Notes under the pieces: model-generated
What the model was told of the DNA's origin: nothing
The model's database searches: none
The model's input: only the letters and a program-made list of their open reading frames with translations
Part shown: in pieces, positions 51,706-61,560 of the stretch
Numbering within the stretch: position 1 is the first letter of the stretch
Layout: each line of letters opens with the position of its first letter
From: Sphingopyxis sp.
GTDB taxonomy: Bacteria > Pseudomonadota > Alphaproteobacteria > Sphingomonadales > Sphingomonadaceae
DNA: 64,000 nucleotides
Assembly: GCA_016793775.1 (NCBI GenBank)
Contig: JAEULK010000096.1
Location: forward strand, 62,001 to 126,000
Reading direction: 5' to 3'
Program-made: the position numbers and the translations under genes

Positions 51706-54000
51706 CTAGAGGCTGTAGCCAAGGCGGATGCCGAAGGTGCGCGGGCGCATCGTGCCGAAGCGGCTGACGAGGAATGCTTCGGGGTGGATGTAGGTGATCG
51801 AGTGATTGTCGAAGAGATTTTCGACGTAAAGCTGCGCCGACAGATCGCCCTTCTTCAGCCCGAGGCTCATATTGACGTTGCTGTACGCGTCGGTCTTGCC
51901 GAAGGTCGACAGCGGCTGGTTGGGCCGCCCCGGGGTGTTCGGGAAGCTGCTGTTGTACGACCCGATATGCTGCGCATTCACCGCCAGCAGCGCGTCGATG
52001 TCGGACCCGATCTTGAAACCATAGCTCATATAGGCCGACCCCTGGATCCGCGGCGCCGACAGCCGGTGCCCAAGCACCGCGCCCGAAATCGCCGCCTCGG
52101 CGGGCGACAGCTTGGTGATCTTGCTGTCGTTATAGGCGCCGTTGAAGCCGATCGTTATGCCGGTAGCCGGGACCACATTGACCTCGAACTCGAAGCCCTT
52201 GCTGCGCGCCGCGCCGATGTTGGTCGCGAACTGGACCGAGTCCGACACGCGGTTCGCCTGCGCCTGGATGTTGCTCCAGTCGATCAGGTAGAAGGCGGTG
52301 TTGATCGACACCCGCCCGCCGAGCCAGCGACCCTTGGCGCCGATTTCATAGCTTTTCAGGCTGTCCGACGTCGCCCCGAAGGGGATGATGATGTCGTTGG
52401 GATCGACCAGGCTCGCCGCCCCGGCGCGTGCATTGACGATCGGGGCGCGGAAACCCGTCGAGAAGGTCGCATAGGTGGTCAGGCTGTCGCTCGGCTTGAA
52501 GGTCGCGCTCGCCTTCCACGACGGCTTCGATCCCTTGGCCTTGACCCCCTCGACCGCCGCATAGGGCGTGAAGGTGGTGAAGTTCACCGGAATGCGAAGC
52601 AGGGCGAAGTCATAATAGTTGAAGCCGAACGCCGTCGCGAGATAGCCGCCCGCCTCGGTAAAGCCCTGCGCCGACGTCTCGCCATAACGCATGCCGCCGG
52701 TCAGCCAGAATTTGTCCGAAAAACGATAGGTCAGCTCGCCGAAGCCCGCGAGTTCCTTGCTGATCGAATGGGTATAGACCTTCTGGAAATATTTGTCGGG
52801 AAGCCCGGTCAGCCCACGCGCCGCGAGGAAAGCGAGGTTCGAGCGATAGAAGAAATCGACGTCGCGGCGGCGGTTGAGATAGAATCCGCCAACCACGAAC
52901 TCGATCGGCCCGTCGAGCGTCGATGCGAGCCGCGTTTCCTGCACGAACACCTTGTCGTACCCATCGGCGTCGAGCCCGAAGGCGATCGGCGCGCCCGGGA
53001 ACGACCCCGGCGCGAAGGTGCCGGCGAGGTCGACATAGAAGCGCTGGTCGAAATCCGAATAGGTCTACGAGCTGGTCAGCTTGGCGAAATCGAACTCATA
53101 ATCGATCGTCGCGTTCGCAATCGCCTGTTTGCCGGTAAAGCGGTCGGGCTCGTCCGAAACGCGCTTGTTGCGGCCCAGGCCAGGGCTGGTCAGCGAGCTG
53201 TCCTTGGGATTGCTATATTCGTAGCTGCCGAGCAGCTTGATCGACAGCCGATCGGTCGGCTTCCACAGCAGTACCAGCCGCCCGCCATAGTCGATCAGCG
53301 TGTTCGAATTTTTCACCCCGGTCCCGACGTTATCGAGATAGCCTTCCTCGTCGCGGTAAAAGCCGACCGCACGGATCGCCAGCCGGTCGTCGACCAGCGG
53401 CACATTGACCATCGCATTGTAACGCTGGCGGAAGCTGTCCGAGCCGGTCAGCCCGAAATCGACGAGCGCCGCGGTGTCGAAATCATTGAGGTCGGGGCTC
53501 TTCTGCAGGATGCGCATCGCGCCCGACAGCGAGCCCGATCCGAAGAGCGTCCCTTGCGGCCCGCGCAGGAATTCGACGCGCTCGACGTCGAACAAATTGG
53601 GATCGACCACGGTGGTGTTGCCGATGGTCGAGACCGGCAGCTCGTCGATATAGATCGCGACCGAGCTTTGCAGGTTGGCGTTATAGCCGTTGGTCGCGAT
53701 GCCGCGCGCGGTGAAATTGTTGAAGTTCGCGGTCGGCTTGTTGAGCACGACGCCCGGCGTTTCGCGCCCGATGCCTTCGTAACCGACGATGCCCTTCTCG
53801 GTCAGCTCTTCCTGCGAATAGGCCGAGATGCTGAGCGGCACGTCCTGGATGCGCTCGGCGCGGCGCGTCGCGGTGACGATGATCGATCCGTCGTCGTCGC
53901 GGCCCTCGGCCTGCGGTGCGGTGGCTTCCGTTTCCTGGGCCATGGCCGGAACGGTAAACAGCGCGCCCGCACAGACGGACGCCAACATCATTGCCCTCAT
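51706..54000 (-). pseudogene. TonB-dependent receptor interrupted by one amber codon
   Basis: A 764-codon receptor reading frame with signal peptide (MLASVCAGALFTVPAMAQ), TonB-box region IIVTATRRAERIQDVPLSI, plug motif GTLFGSGSLSGAMRIL and a complete barrel ending in FGIRLGYSL. A single in-frame TAG at 53067-53065 falls after the residues AKLTSS; the frame continues with TYSDFDQRFYVDL, so there is no frameshift. Codon use is normal on both sides. It could be a recent nonsense mutation or a sequencing error; a Tyr codon one base away would restore it. Start at 54000 has GGGAG upstream. Confidence 0.85.
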
Positions 54001-54071
54001 CACGCTCTCCCATATCGCGCCGATCGAATGTCGGCATGGCGGACTTTATGCCTATGGTTCGGAAGCAAGTC

Positions 54072-54099
54072 AATATTCACTCTCACGAGTGTGAATATT
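54072..54099. promoter_or_regulatory. Probable TetR operator
   Basis: A 28-bp dyad with perfect 9-bp ends AATATTCAC / GTGAATATT and an inner CTC/GAG, matching its reverse complement at 24 of 28 positions. It lies 72-99 bp before the TonB receptor start and is AT-rich in a GC-rich genome. The TetR gene is at the far end of the same operon, which fits autoregulation. Confidence 0.6.
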
Positions 54100-54198
54100 A
54101 TAGAAAGGGGCGATTTGTCAGTGAAGTGGGGCGGAAATCATGGGATTTCGTGCGGACGAGCGGCCGTTGTCGAACGGAACATCAGCCTCGTCAGATTC

Positions 54199-54225
54199 GT
54201 CATCCTGAACTTGTTTCAGCATGAC
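54199..54225. repeat. Short family A repeat
   Basis: GTCATCCTGAACTTG followed by TTTCAGCATGAC forms a small dyad with 12-bp arms. It repeats the core of the larger element at 17991-18091, so this is a dispersed repeat. Confidence 0.75.
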
Positions 54226-54283
54226 GAGAATCGGAGGGCGGCTCCCAGTCTGGCGGCGGCGCGATTGGCCGTGCGCGCCGCCC

Positions 54284-54431
54284 CTAGGGCCGATCGACAT
54301 TCAGAAGATGACGTGCCGAAAATGGTGGTTTTCCGTGACCCGGAGCGCAGCGTACTTGAAGTATGTGAGCACCGGAAGCGCGGAAAGCCGCCATTTGCAG
54401 GCCGTCAGGGCTGAATGTCGATCGGCCCTAG
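54284..54431. mobile_element. MITE-like palindromic element, 148 bp
   Basis: Perfect 21-bp inverted ends (54284-54304 and 54411-54431), each ending in CTAG. If CTAG is a target duplication, the terminal repeats are GGCCGATCGACATTCAG. The 106-bp interior is itself an imperfect palindrome: AAATGG-GG-TTTCCG blocks on the left pair with blocks near 54384-54395, and TACTT(C/G)AAGTA lies at the centre. No transposase. The right end gives the TAG stop of the symporter gene (54430-54428). Confidence 0.7.
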
Positions 54432-56140
54432 TGGTCCGAAGCCCCCGCCGCGCCTATGCCCGTTTCGGCGCGGACGCGCTGCGCCGGATAGCCCGCCCTA
54501 TCGACCGCCGCGCGCCCGCTCTTGTCGGCGAGCGACACCAGCCAGATCGTCAGGAAGGCCGCAGTCATCGAGAAGATCGTCGGCGAACTATACGGGAAAG
54601 GCGCACCCTCATAACCGAGCACCGCCTCCCAGATCGCCGGCGACAATATCGTCAACACCAGCGCGAGCAGCACCCCGACGAAACCGCCAATGACAACGCC
54701 GCGCGTCGTGCAGCCGTCCCACAGCAGCGACATCACCAGCACCGGGAAATTGCCCGATGCCGCCAGCGCAAAGGCCAGGCTGACCATGAAGGCGACATTC
54801 TGCTTCTCGAACGCGATGCCGAGGATGATCGCGATCAGCGCGAGCACCGGCACGGTGTAGCGCGACACCCTAAGCTCGTCGGCCGAATTGGCCGCCCCCT
54901 TCTTGACGACCGAGGCGTAGATGTCGTGCGACACCGCCGACGCGCCCGACAAGGTAAGCCCCGCGACCACAGCGAGGATCGTCGCAAAGGCGACCGCGCT
55001 GACGATACCGAGGAAAATGTCGCCGCCGATCGCCGTCGCAAGGTGGATCGCCGCCATGTTGCCCCCGCCCTTCAGCGTGCCGTCGGGCATCAGATAGTCG
55101 GGGTTCGACGCCACGAAGGTGATCGCGCCGAAACCGATGATGAAGGTCAGGATATAGAAATAGCCGATCCACCCCGTCGCCCACAGCACCGACTTGCGAG
55201 CCTCCTTCGCGTCGGGAACGGTGAAGAAGCGCATCAGGATGTGCGGCAGGCCGGCGGTCCCGAACATCAGCGCCATGCCGAAGCTGATCGCCGAAAGCGG
55301 GTCCTTGATGAAGCCGCCCGGCCCCATGATCGACAGGCCCTTCGCCGCCGCCTCGTCGGGGCTGGCGCCGCCCGCGGCCGCGATCCCGGTCTTGATCTCG
55401 ACCGCCTTGGCGAACAGCGCCTCGGGCGAGAAACCGAAGTTCCACAGCACCGCGAACGCCATGAAGCTGGCGCAGCCGAGCAGCATCACCGCCTTGATGA
55501 TCTGGACCCAGGTCGTCGCCACCATGCCGCCGAACAGGACGTAGCAGGTCATCAGCGCGCCGACGATCAGCACCGCATAGGTATAGGGCAAGCCGAACAG
55601 CAATTTGATCAACTGCCCCGCACCCACCATCTGCGCGATCAGGTAGAAGAGCACGACCGCGAGCGTGCTGAACGCCGCGAACAGCCGCACCGGGGTCTGT
55701 GCGAAGCGGAAGCTCGCGACGTCGGCGAAGGTGTAACGCCCCAGATTGCGCAGCCGCTCGGCGAGCAGGAAGAGCAGGATCGGCCAGCCGACGAGAAAGC
55801 CCGTCGAATAGATCAGCCCGTCATAGCCATCAGCGAAAATCTGCGCAGAAATGCCCAGGAACGAGGCGGCCGACATATAATCGCCGGCGATCGCCAGCCC
55901 GTTCTGGAAACCCGTGATACCGCCGCCCGCAGTGTAGAAATCGGACGCGCTGCGCACCCGCCCCGCCGCCCAGCGCGTGATGCCGAGCGTCGCGAACACG
56001 AAAGCGGAGAACATCAGAATCGCCGGCCAGTTCGCCGCCTGCTGCTCGGTCTGCCCGGTGAGCGCATCGGCCGCCGCGACTGCGGGCCAGCCGAGCGCCA
56101 GCGCGATCAGCGCGGCGCGCGTGATCGGAAGGCGGCTCAT
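54428..56140 (-). CDS. actP: Sodium:solute symporter, ActP-like
   Basis: 570-aa inner-membrane symporter with a signal-like first helix and about 13 further helices. Characteristic acetate permease segments: [30 protein letters not shown], then [20 protein letters not shown] and [24 protein letters not shown]. Paired with DUF485 as in yjcH-actP. The last codons, with stop TAG, run into the palindromic element, so the natural C-terminus may have been altered. A short-chain carboxylate is the likely substrate; acetate is not proven. Confidence 0.85.
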   Translation of the reverse strand: MSRLPITRAALIALALGWPAVAAADALTGQTEQQAANWPAILMFSAFVFATLGITRWAAGRVRSASDFYTAGGGITGFQNGLAIAGDYMSAASFLGISAQIFADGYDGLIYSTGFLVGWPILLFLLAERLRNLGRYTFADVASFRFAQTPVRLFAAFSTLAVVLFYLIAQMVGAGQLIKLLFGLPYTYAVLIVGALMTCYVLFGGMVATTWVQIIKAVMLLGCASFMAFAVLWNFGFSPEALFAKAVEIKTGIAAAGGASPDEAAAKGLSIMGPGGFIKDPLSAISFGMALMFGTAGLPHILMRFFTVPDAKEARKSVLWATGWIGYFYILTFIIGFGAITFVASNPDYLMPDGTLKGGGNMAAIHLATAIGGDIFLGIVSAVAFATILAVVAGLTLSGASAVSHDIYASVVKKGAANSADELRVSRYTVPVLALIAIILGIAFEKQNVAFMVSLAFALAASGNFPVLVMSLLWDGCTTRGVVIGGFVGVLLALVLTILSPAIWEAVLGYEGAPFPYSSPTIFSMTAAFLTIWLVSLADKSGRAAVDRAGYPAQRVRAETGIGAAGASDH

Positions 56141-56475
56141 GCGCCATAATCCTTGCGCAGTGCATCGAGGTCGCGGTCGAATACCTTGTTGGCGCGGCGG
56201 ACATAGACGGCGGTCAGCACAATGCCCGCGACGATAACGCCGAGCCCGAGCGGGATGCCGAGCGAGGTCACCCCCGACCCGAGCGGGCGCGCGAGGATGT
56301 GCGGCTCGAAGGCGATCAGCAGGATGTAACCGAAATAAATGACCAGCATCGCGATGGTGAGCCGCCAGCCGAAACGCGAGCGCGTCGTCACCAGCCGCCT
56401 ATAGCGTTCGTCCTGTTCGATATCGCGCGTCGCGGCGGGGGCCTCTGCCTCCTGCCCCTCTCCCAGTTGTTCCAA
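56137..56475 (-). CDS. DUF485 membrane protein (YjcH-like)
   Basis: 112-aa protein with two hydrophobic helices ([24 protein letters not shown] and [19 protein letters not shown]) and the family segment [14 protein letters not shown]. Found next to ActP-type symporters in many genomes, probably as an accessory membrane subunit. Overlaps the symporter start by four bases. The N-terminal ~25 residues are acidic and variable. Confidence 0.88.
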   Translation of the reverse strand: MEQLGEGQEAEAPAATRDIEQDERYRRLVTTRSRFGWRLTIAMLVIYFGYILLIAFEPHILARPLGSGVTSLGIPLGLGVIVAGIVLTAVYVRRANKVFDRDLDALRKDYGA

Positions 56476-56533
56476 AGCGTGTCTCCCGCTGGCTTTCCCC
56501 AGCTATGCGGGCGACCGCCGCAAAACCCAAGTC

Positions 56534-57856
56534 CTAATCGGCTATCCACTCATAAGGCAGCAGGCCATCCGCCCCGAACAGCGCCCGGCGCGCACCGGGA
56601 CCCGCGACCGCCGCGCGCAGCCGGTCGGCGAGCGGGTCGTCGATGGGGTGATCGCCGCTGCGCAGGAAGGCGATCCAGGCGTCGATTGCTGCCTCGATCG
56701 AGGGGCAGCGCGCACCACGGCGCTGGTGCCAGGCAAGCGTTTCAAGCCAACGCTGCGGAATCTTCTGGCTGCCGTCCATCGCGATCTGGATCAGCCGGTG
56801 ATGCAGCGCCGGATTGGCGAAGCGGTCGAGCAAAGCATCGGCGTAAGCGGACAAATCCTGCCCCGGCGCGGCGTCGATCGTGGGCGCGGCCTCGTCGCGC
56901 ATCAGCGCCTCGATCACCGGGCGGATCGCGGGATCGCCGATCGCTTCATGCACAAGCGCGTGCCCCGCGCCCAGCCCGATATAGGCGAGCGCCGAATGCG
57001 CGCCGTTCAGCATGCGCAACTTGGCGGTCTCGTAGGGCGCGACGTCGGCGACCAGTTCGGCGCCGACCGCCTCCCAGCGCGGGCGCGGCCCGGCGAAATC
57101 ATCCTCGATCACCCACTGGCTGAAACGCTCGGTGACCACCGCGCCCTCGTCGCGCACGCCGAGTTCGCCCTCGATCGCGGCGCGGTCGGCGTCGGTCGTC
57201 GCGGGGACGATGCGGTCGATCATCGTCGCCGGGCAGCGGCACCGCGCGTCGAACCAATCAGTGAGGTCCGGATATTCGGCCGCGAGATATTCGCGCATCA
57301 GCCGACGCAGCACCGCGCCATTGTGCGCGAGATTGTCGCAGCTGAGCAATGTCAGCCCGGGCAATCCCGCCGCATGCCGCGCCGCCAGCGCCGCACCGAC
57401 GAAGCGATAGAGGCTCGAGGACCCCTTCGCCGCAACAAAATCGAGCGACCCGCCGGCGGCGCGCAAATAGCCCTTCTCGGTCACCGTGAAACTCACGATA
57501 TGCGTCTCCGAGGCCGCGATAGCATCGATCACCGCCTGCGGCTCTTCCGCCGCGACGAGCACTTTCTGCACCGCGCCGATGACCCGCAAGCTGCTGCCCG
57601 CGATGCTGCGCGTCGCGACGGTATAGAGCCCGCCCTGCGGATTGAGCTGCTTCGCGACATCGCCCGAGCGCAGCGACACGCCGATAATGCCCCAGTCGCG
57701 GTCCCCCGTACTCATCGCATCGTCGGTGTACACCGCCTGATGCGCGCGGTGGAACGCGCCGATACCGATATGGACGATGCCCGCCGTCTGGCTGGCGCGG
57801 TCATAGCCCGGGTGCCCGACCGATGCGGGCAGCATGGTTTCGGGCGACAGTCTCAC
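56534..57856 (-). CDS. uxuB: Fructuronate reductase (mannitol dehydrogenase family)
   Basis: 440-aa NAD-dependent polyol/aldonate dehydrogenase. N-terminal IVHIGIGAFHRAHQAVYTDD is the family signature shared with UxuB and mannitol dehydrogenase; the catalytic lysine region is VTEKGYL and AKLRMLNGAHSALAYIG. E. coli UxuB is about 45 residues longer. Overlaps the uxaC stop by four bases, so it should reduce D-fructuronate made by UxaC to D-mannonate. A mannitol-type role is the alternative, but the context favours UxuB. Confidence 0.82.
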   Translation of the reverse strand: MRLSPETMLPASVGHPGYDRASQTAGIVHIGIGAFHRAHQAVYTDDAMSTGDRDWGIIGVSLRSGDVAKQLNPQGGLYTVATRSIAGSSLRVIGAVQKVLVAAEEPQAVIDAIAASETHIVSFTVTEKGYLRAAGGSLDFVAAKGSSSLYRFVGAALAARHAAGLPGLTLLSCDNLAHNGAVLRRLMREYLAAEYPDLTDWFDARCRCPATMIDRIVPATTDADRAAIEGELGVRDEGAVVTERFSQWVIEDDFAGPRPRWEAVGAELVADVAPYETAKLRMLNGAHSALAYIGLGAGHALVHEAIGDPAIRPVIEALMRDEAAPTIDAAPGQDLSAYADALLDRFANPALHHRLIQIAMDGSQKIPQRWLETLAWHQRRGARCPSIEAAIDAWIAFLRSGDHPIDDPLADRLRAAVAGPGARRALFGADGLLPYEWIAD

Positions 57857-59265
57857 AGCTTGTACGCGGCCTTGGCGAGATTATAGCTGAGGTCGGCCGC
57901 GAGTTCGGCGGCTTCCCACTCTTCCATCCGATGCTCGGCGACGAGCTGCGCCAGAAAGCCGCAGTCGATGCGCCGCGCGACGTCGTGCCGCGCCGGGATC
58001 GACAGGAAGGCGCGCGTGTCGTCGTTGAAGCCGACGGTGTTGTAGAAGCCTGCGGTCTCGGTCACCTGGCTGCGGAAGCGCCGCATGCCCTCGGGGCTGT
58101 CGTGGAACCACCAGGCGGGGCCGAGCTTCAGCGCCGGATAATGGCCCGCGAGCGGTGCCAATTCCCGCGCGTAGCTCGTCTCGTCGAGCGTGAAGAGGAT
58201 GATCGTCAGCCCCGCTTCATTGCCATATTTTCCGAGCAGCGGGCGCAGCGCGTGGACATAGTCGGTGGCGATCGGAATATCGGCGCCCTTGTCGCGGCCG
58301 TAATTGGCGAAGAGCCAGGCGTTGTGGTTGCGGAAGGCCCCGGGGTGGATCTGCATCACCAGCCCGTCGTCGAGGCTCATCCCCGCCATCATCGTCAGCA
58401 TATGCGCGCGGAACAGCTCGGCATCGGCGGCGCTGACATCATCGCCAGTGACGCGCGCGAACAGCGCTTCGGCTTCGGCCTCCGACAGGTCGGCGGTCGC
58501 CGCGCTCGGGTGGCCATGGTCGGTCGAGGTCGCGCCCATGCTGGCGAAGAAGGCGCGGCGGTTGCGATGCGCCGCGAGATAACCGGCGTAGCTGTACGCA
58601 TCCTCGCCCGACAGTTCGGAGAAGCGCTTGAGGTTATCGCGGAAACCCTCGAACGCGGGGTCGACCACCGGGTCGGGGCGATAGGCGGTGATCACCCTGC
58701 CCGCCCATTCGCCGCTGGCGTTGGCGGCGCGGATGACGCCATGATGATCGAGCGTGTCGAGCGGACTTTCGGTCGTCGCGATCACCTCGATCCCGAAACG
58801 GTCGAACAAGGCGCGCGGGCGGAAGGCGTCGGTCGCCAGCGCCTCGGTGATGCGATCGTAATAAAGATCCGAGGTCGCCGCCTCGAATTGCACCTCGATG
58901 CCGAACGCCTCGGCGAACACCCAATCCATCCACATCCGCGACGGGGTGCCGCGGAACAGATGATAGCGTTCGGCAAACAGCCGCCAGCTCTCGCGCGGAT
59001 CGGCATCGGGGTTGCGAATGCCGAGCGCGTCGAGCGACACCCCCTGCGAATAGAGCATCCGGAACACATAATGGTCGGGATGCAGCAACAGTTCGGCGGC
59101 ATTGCCGAAGGGCGCGTTGCCGGCGAACCAGCGCGGGTCGGTGTGCCCGTGCGGGCTTATGATCGGCAGCGTGGCGACTTCGGCATAAAGCCGCCGCGCG
59201 ATGCCGCGCTGCCCCGGATCGGACGGGAAGAGGCGATCGGGGTTCAGGCGCAGCGGACGGGTCAT
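57853..59265 (-). CDS. uxaC: Uronate isomerase
   Basis: 470-aa glucuronate/galacturonate isomerase, converting the aldohexuronates to fructuronate or tagaturonate. The metal site motif SPHGHTDP near residue 37 and later IQIHPGAFRNHN and GFNDDTRAFLSIPARHD fit the UxaC family, and the length is the usual one. ATG at 59265 overlaps the transporter stop (ATGA); upstream reading frame lies in exuT. Confidence 0.94.
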   Translation of the reverse strand: MTRPLRLNPDRLFPSDPGQRGIARRLYAEVATLPIISPHGHTDPRWFAGNAPFGNAAELLLHPDHYVFRMLYSQGVSLDALGIRNPDADPRESWRLFAERYHLFRGTPSRMWMDWVFAEAFGIEVQFEAATSDLYYDRITEALATDAFRPRALFDRFGIEVIATTESPLDTLDHHGVIRAANASGEWAGRVITAYRPDPVVDPAFEGFRDNLKRFSELSGEDAYSYAGYLAAHRNRRAFFASMGATSTDHGHPSAATADLSEAEAEALFARVTGDDVSAADAELFRAHMLTMMAGMSLDDGLVMQIHPGAFRNHNAWLFANYGRDKGADIPIATDYVHALRPLLGKYGNEAGLTIILFTLDETSYARELAPLAGHYPALKLGPAWWFHDSPEGMRRFRSQVTETAGFYNTVGFNDDTRAFLSIPARHDVARRIDCGFLAQLVAEHRMEEWEAAELAADLSYNLAKAAYKL

Positions 59266-60578
59266 GCGGAGGCAGCTTCGCTTTCGACGGTGACGGGGGC
59301 AAGGCGCGGGCTGAGCAGGTGGATCGCCAGCACCGCGAGGAAATAGACGGTCGTGCACGCCGCGAAGATGAGCGTGTAATTGCCGCCCGTCGCGTCGAGC
59401 ACCAGCCCCGTCGACTTGGCCATGATCATGCCACCGACACCGCCCGCGAAACCGCCGAGGCCGATCACCGATCCGACCGCCCGCTTCGGAAACATGTCGG
59501 GCGGGATCGACAGAATCGTCGAGGAGAAAGCCTGATGTCCCGCGAGCGCGATGCCGATCAGCACCACCGCCAGCCACATATTGTCGAGCCCGGTGACGAA
59601 CAGCAAAGGCAGGACGCAGCAGCCGGCGCCGAGCATCGTGACCTTGCGCGCGAAATTGACGCTGTGACCGGTCTGGATCAGCTTCGACGACACCCAGCCG
59701 CCGAGGATGCTGCCGACATCGGACAGGAGGTACATGATGATCATCGGGAGCAGCACGACCTTCAGGTCCACGTTGTAGGTGGCGATGAAATAGCTGGGCA
59801 GCCAGAAGAGCATCAGGAACCATACCGGGTCGGTCAGGAATTTGCCGATCGCATAGGCCCAGGCTTCGCGCTTGGTGACGATCGCGCTCCAGCCGAGACG
59901 GTCGATCTTTTCGGGCGGGTCATGTTCGATCCACGCCAACTCGGCCTCGCTGACCTTCCCGCTCTCGCGCGGGTTGCTGTAGAGCCAGAGCCAGAGCAGC
60001 AGCAGGATGACGCCGAAGGCGCCGGTGTAGATAAAGGTCTGACGCCAGTCGAAGCCCATCCAGACCATGAACAGCCAGATCGTCGGAGCGGTCAGGATCA
60101 CCCCGATCGTCGTCGCGCTGTTGACCCAGCCGATCGCGTAGGAGCGTTCCTTTTGCGGGAACCATTCGCTCGACGCGCGGACGACCGACGGGAAATGCCC
60201 CGCCTCGCCGACGCCCAGGACGACGCGCGCCGCCATGAAGGAGCCGACCGACGAGGCGAAACCATGCGCGACATGGCCGATGGTCCAGATGCCGATCGCG
60301 ATTCCATAGCCGACCTTCGGCCCGAAGCGGTCGATCAGCCAGCCCATGAGCAGGAAACCGAGCGCATAGGCGGCCTGGAAGGCGGTGACGATGTTGCCAT
60401 AGTCATTCTCGCTCCACCCGAATTCACCGGTAAGGTCCGTCTTCAGCAGGCCGAGCATCGTGCGGTCGATATAATTGACCGTGGTCGCGGCGAAGAGTAC
60501 CGCGACGATCAGCCAGCGATATCGTCCCGCGCGGGGCACCGGCGACGTCGCACCTCCGTCCGCGATTGCCTGCGCCAT
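59262..60578 (-). CDS. exuT: Hexuronate MFS transporter (ExuT-like)
   Basis: 438-aa major facilitator of the anion:cation symporter type. N-terminal RWLIVAVLFAATTVNYIDRTMLGLL is characteristic of ExuT/GarP-like carriers, followed by LGVGEAGHFPSVVRASSEWFPQKERSYAIG. Its stop overlaps uxaC, so uptake and first catabolic step are coupled. Imports glucuronate or galacturonate; which one cannot be read. Confidence 0.85.
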   Translation of the reverse strand: MAQAIADGGATSPVPRAGRYRWLIVAVLFAATTVNYIDRTMLGLLKTDLTGEFGWSENDYGNIVTAFQAAYALGFLLMGWLIDRFGPKVGYGIAIGIWTIGHVAHGFASSVGSFMAARVVLGVGEAGHFPSVVRASSEWFPQKERSYAIGWVNSATTIGVILTAPTIWLFMVWMGFDWRQTFIYTGAFGVILLLLWLWLYSNPRESGKVSEAELAWIEHDPPEKIDRLGWSAIVTKREAWAYAIGKFLTDPVWFLMLFWLPSYFIATYNVDLKVVLLPMIIMYLLSDVGSILGGWVSSKLIQTGHSVNFARKVTMLGAGCCVLPLLFVTGLDNMWLAVVLIGIALAGHQAFSSTILSIPPDMFPKRAVGSVIGLGGFAGGVGGMIMAKSTGLVLDATGGNYTLIFAACTTVYFLAVLAIHLLSPRLAPVTVESEAASA

Positions 60579-60618
60579 GTCTCTCTCCCGTTATCGGCTC
60601 TTGTTAGCCTGTGCCCGA

Positions 60619-61422
60619 TTAGCTCGTGATTGTGCAGCTGACGCGGATTTTTCCGTCGAACAGCGCCTCGGCGCTCTGGCCGGGACGAATTTCATGCACG
60701 CCGGTGATCGCCCCCGCCGACACCCAGGTGCCGGGCGGGATCGCGATGCCGCGCGTGCGCAGCGTGTCGATCAGGAACAAAGCCGACCCGAAGGGTCCGT
60801 CGAGCATCGTCGCCATCGTCGCGGCGCCGACGCGCGCGCCGTCGATGCGGAATTCGACCGGCATCGCGATCAGATCGGCGCCGTGCCAGCCCTCGATGCG
60901 CGGGCCGAGGACGAGGCCCTTGTTGTTGCCATAGTCCGACGCGGTCACCGCGGGGCCGTGCTGGTTGATGCCCGGAAACGGCGAGCTAGCGATTTCGATG
61001 CCGGTACGCGCCTCGGTAATGACATCGCGAACCGAGCCGATATCATAATCGCGGGTGCCGACGTCGCCGAAGCGCAGCAAGACCTCGGCCTCGACCGCGG
61101 CAAAACCCTCGCCATAGACGGGCATCGCCGGCACCGCGCCATTGGTCGCATCGACGATCTCGTCGCTGAAGATCGGGCCGGCGATGCGGTTGCCGCCATA
61201 ATGGCCGACCAGTTCGTCGGCGATGCGCCCCACCTTCCAGCCGCCGACCGCGCGCCCGTCGAGCGCGATCGCCATATCCTGAATCTCATAGGCGTCGGCG
61301 AGCGCCTGCGGCATTGCGCCGGGATAATCGGTAAGCGGTGTCTTTGCGGCCCGTGCGGCAAGGAATGCCTTGGCTATGGCTCGTTGTTCTTGCGTTGCCA
61401 GCATCTTTGTCATTTCCCTCAT
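60619..61422 (-). CDS. 2-keto-4-pentenoate hydratase-like protein (FAH superfamily)
   Basis: 267-aa protein of the MhpD-like branch of the fumarylacetoacetate hydrolase superfamily. Conserved parts: EIQDMAIALDGRAVGGWKVGRI, FAAVEAEVLLRFGD (metal-binding Glu residues), VTEARTGIEIASSPFP and TWVSAGAITGVHEIRPGQ. First gene of the hexuronate minus-strand operon, 40 bp before the transporter. Its substrate here is unclear; an unsaturated or deoxy sugar acid is possible. ATG at 61422 has AGGA eight bases upstream. Confidence 0.8.
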   Translation of the reverse strand: MREMTKMLATQEQRAIAKAFLAARAAKTPLTDYPGAMPQALADAYEIQDMAIALDGRAVGGWKVGRIADELVGHYGGNRIAGPIFSDEIVDATNGAVPAMPVYGEGFAAVEAEVLLRFGDVGTRDYDIGSVRDVITEARTGIEIASSPFPGINQHGPAVTASDYGNNKGLVLGPRIEGWHGADLIAMPVEFRIDGARVGAATMATMLDGPFGSALFLIDTLRTRGIAIPPGTWVSAGAITGVHEIRPGQSAEALFDGKIRVSCTITS

Positions 61423-61440
61423 CCGGAATTTCCTGTAAGA

Positions 61441-61452
61441 GACACCGGTGTC
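61441..61452. promoter_or_regulatory. Candidate LacI-family operator
   Basis: GACACCGGTGTC is a perfect 12-bp palindrome with a central CG, as LacI-family operators often have. It lies 19 bp before the hydratase operon start and about 110 bp before the divergent lacI-type gene. A near copy, GACACCGGTTTC, lies inside uxaA at 62647-62658. Confidence 0.5.
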
Positions 61453-61560
61453 AAAAGCAAGCGATTAGCCAATAGCGCGGTTGATTTTGTGACGGCGGGC
61501 GCGCATCAGGAAACGGGCGTGCCGGACCGACCGGGCATGCAGAGGAAAAGTGAAACACGC

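Larger units (their letters stand above)
54001..54427. other. Non-coding region with palindromic elements
   Basis: 427 bp between the interrupted TonB receptor and the symporter. It carries the probable TetR operator (54072-54099), a family A repeat (54199-54225) and the 148-bp MITE-like palindrome (54284-54431). I see no supported gene; the long frame crossing it runs antisense through the symporter. Confidence 0.7.

Noticed and set aside
51013..54414. 1133-aa reading frame antisense to the MFS and TonB receptor genes
   Set aside because: Shadow frame; the interrupted receptor on the other strand has clear signal, plug and barrel motifs.
54221..56149. 642-aa reading frame from the palindromic element through the symporter, antisense
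   Set aside because: Most of it is a shadow of the actP-like gene; the beginning lies in a symmetric repeat, so any peptide there is not supported.
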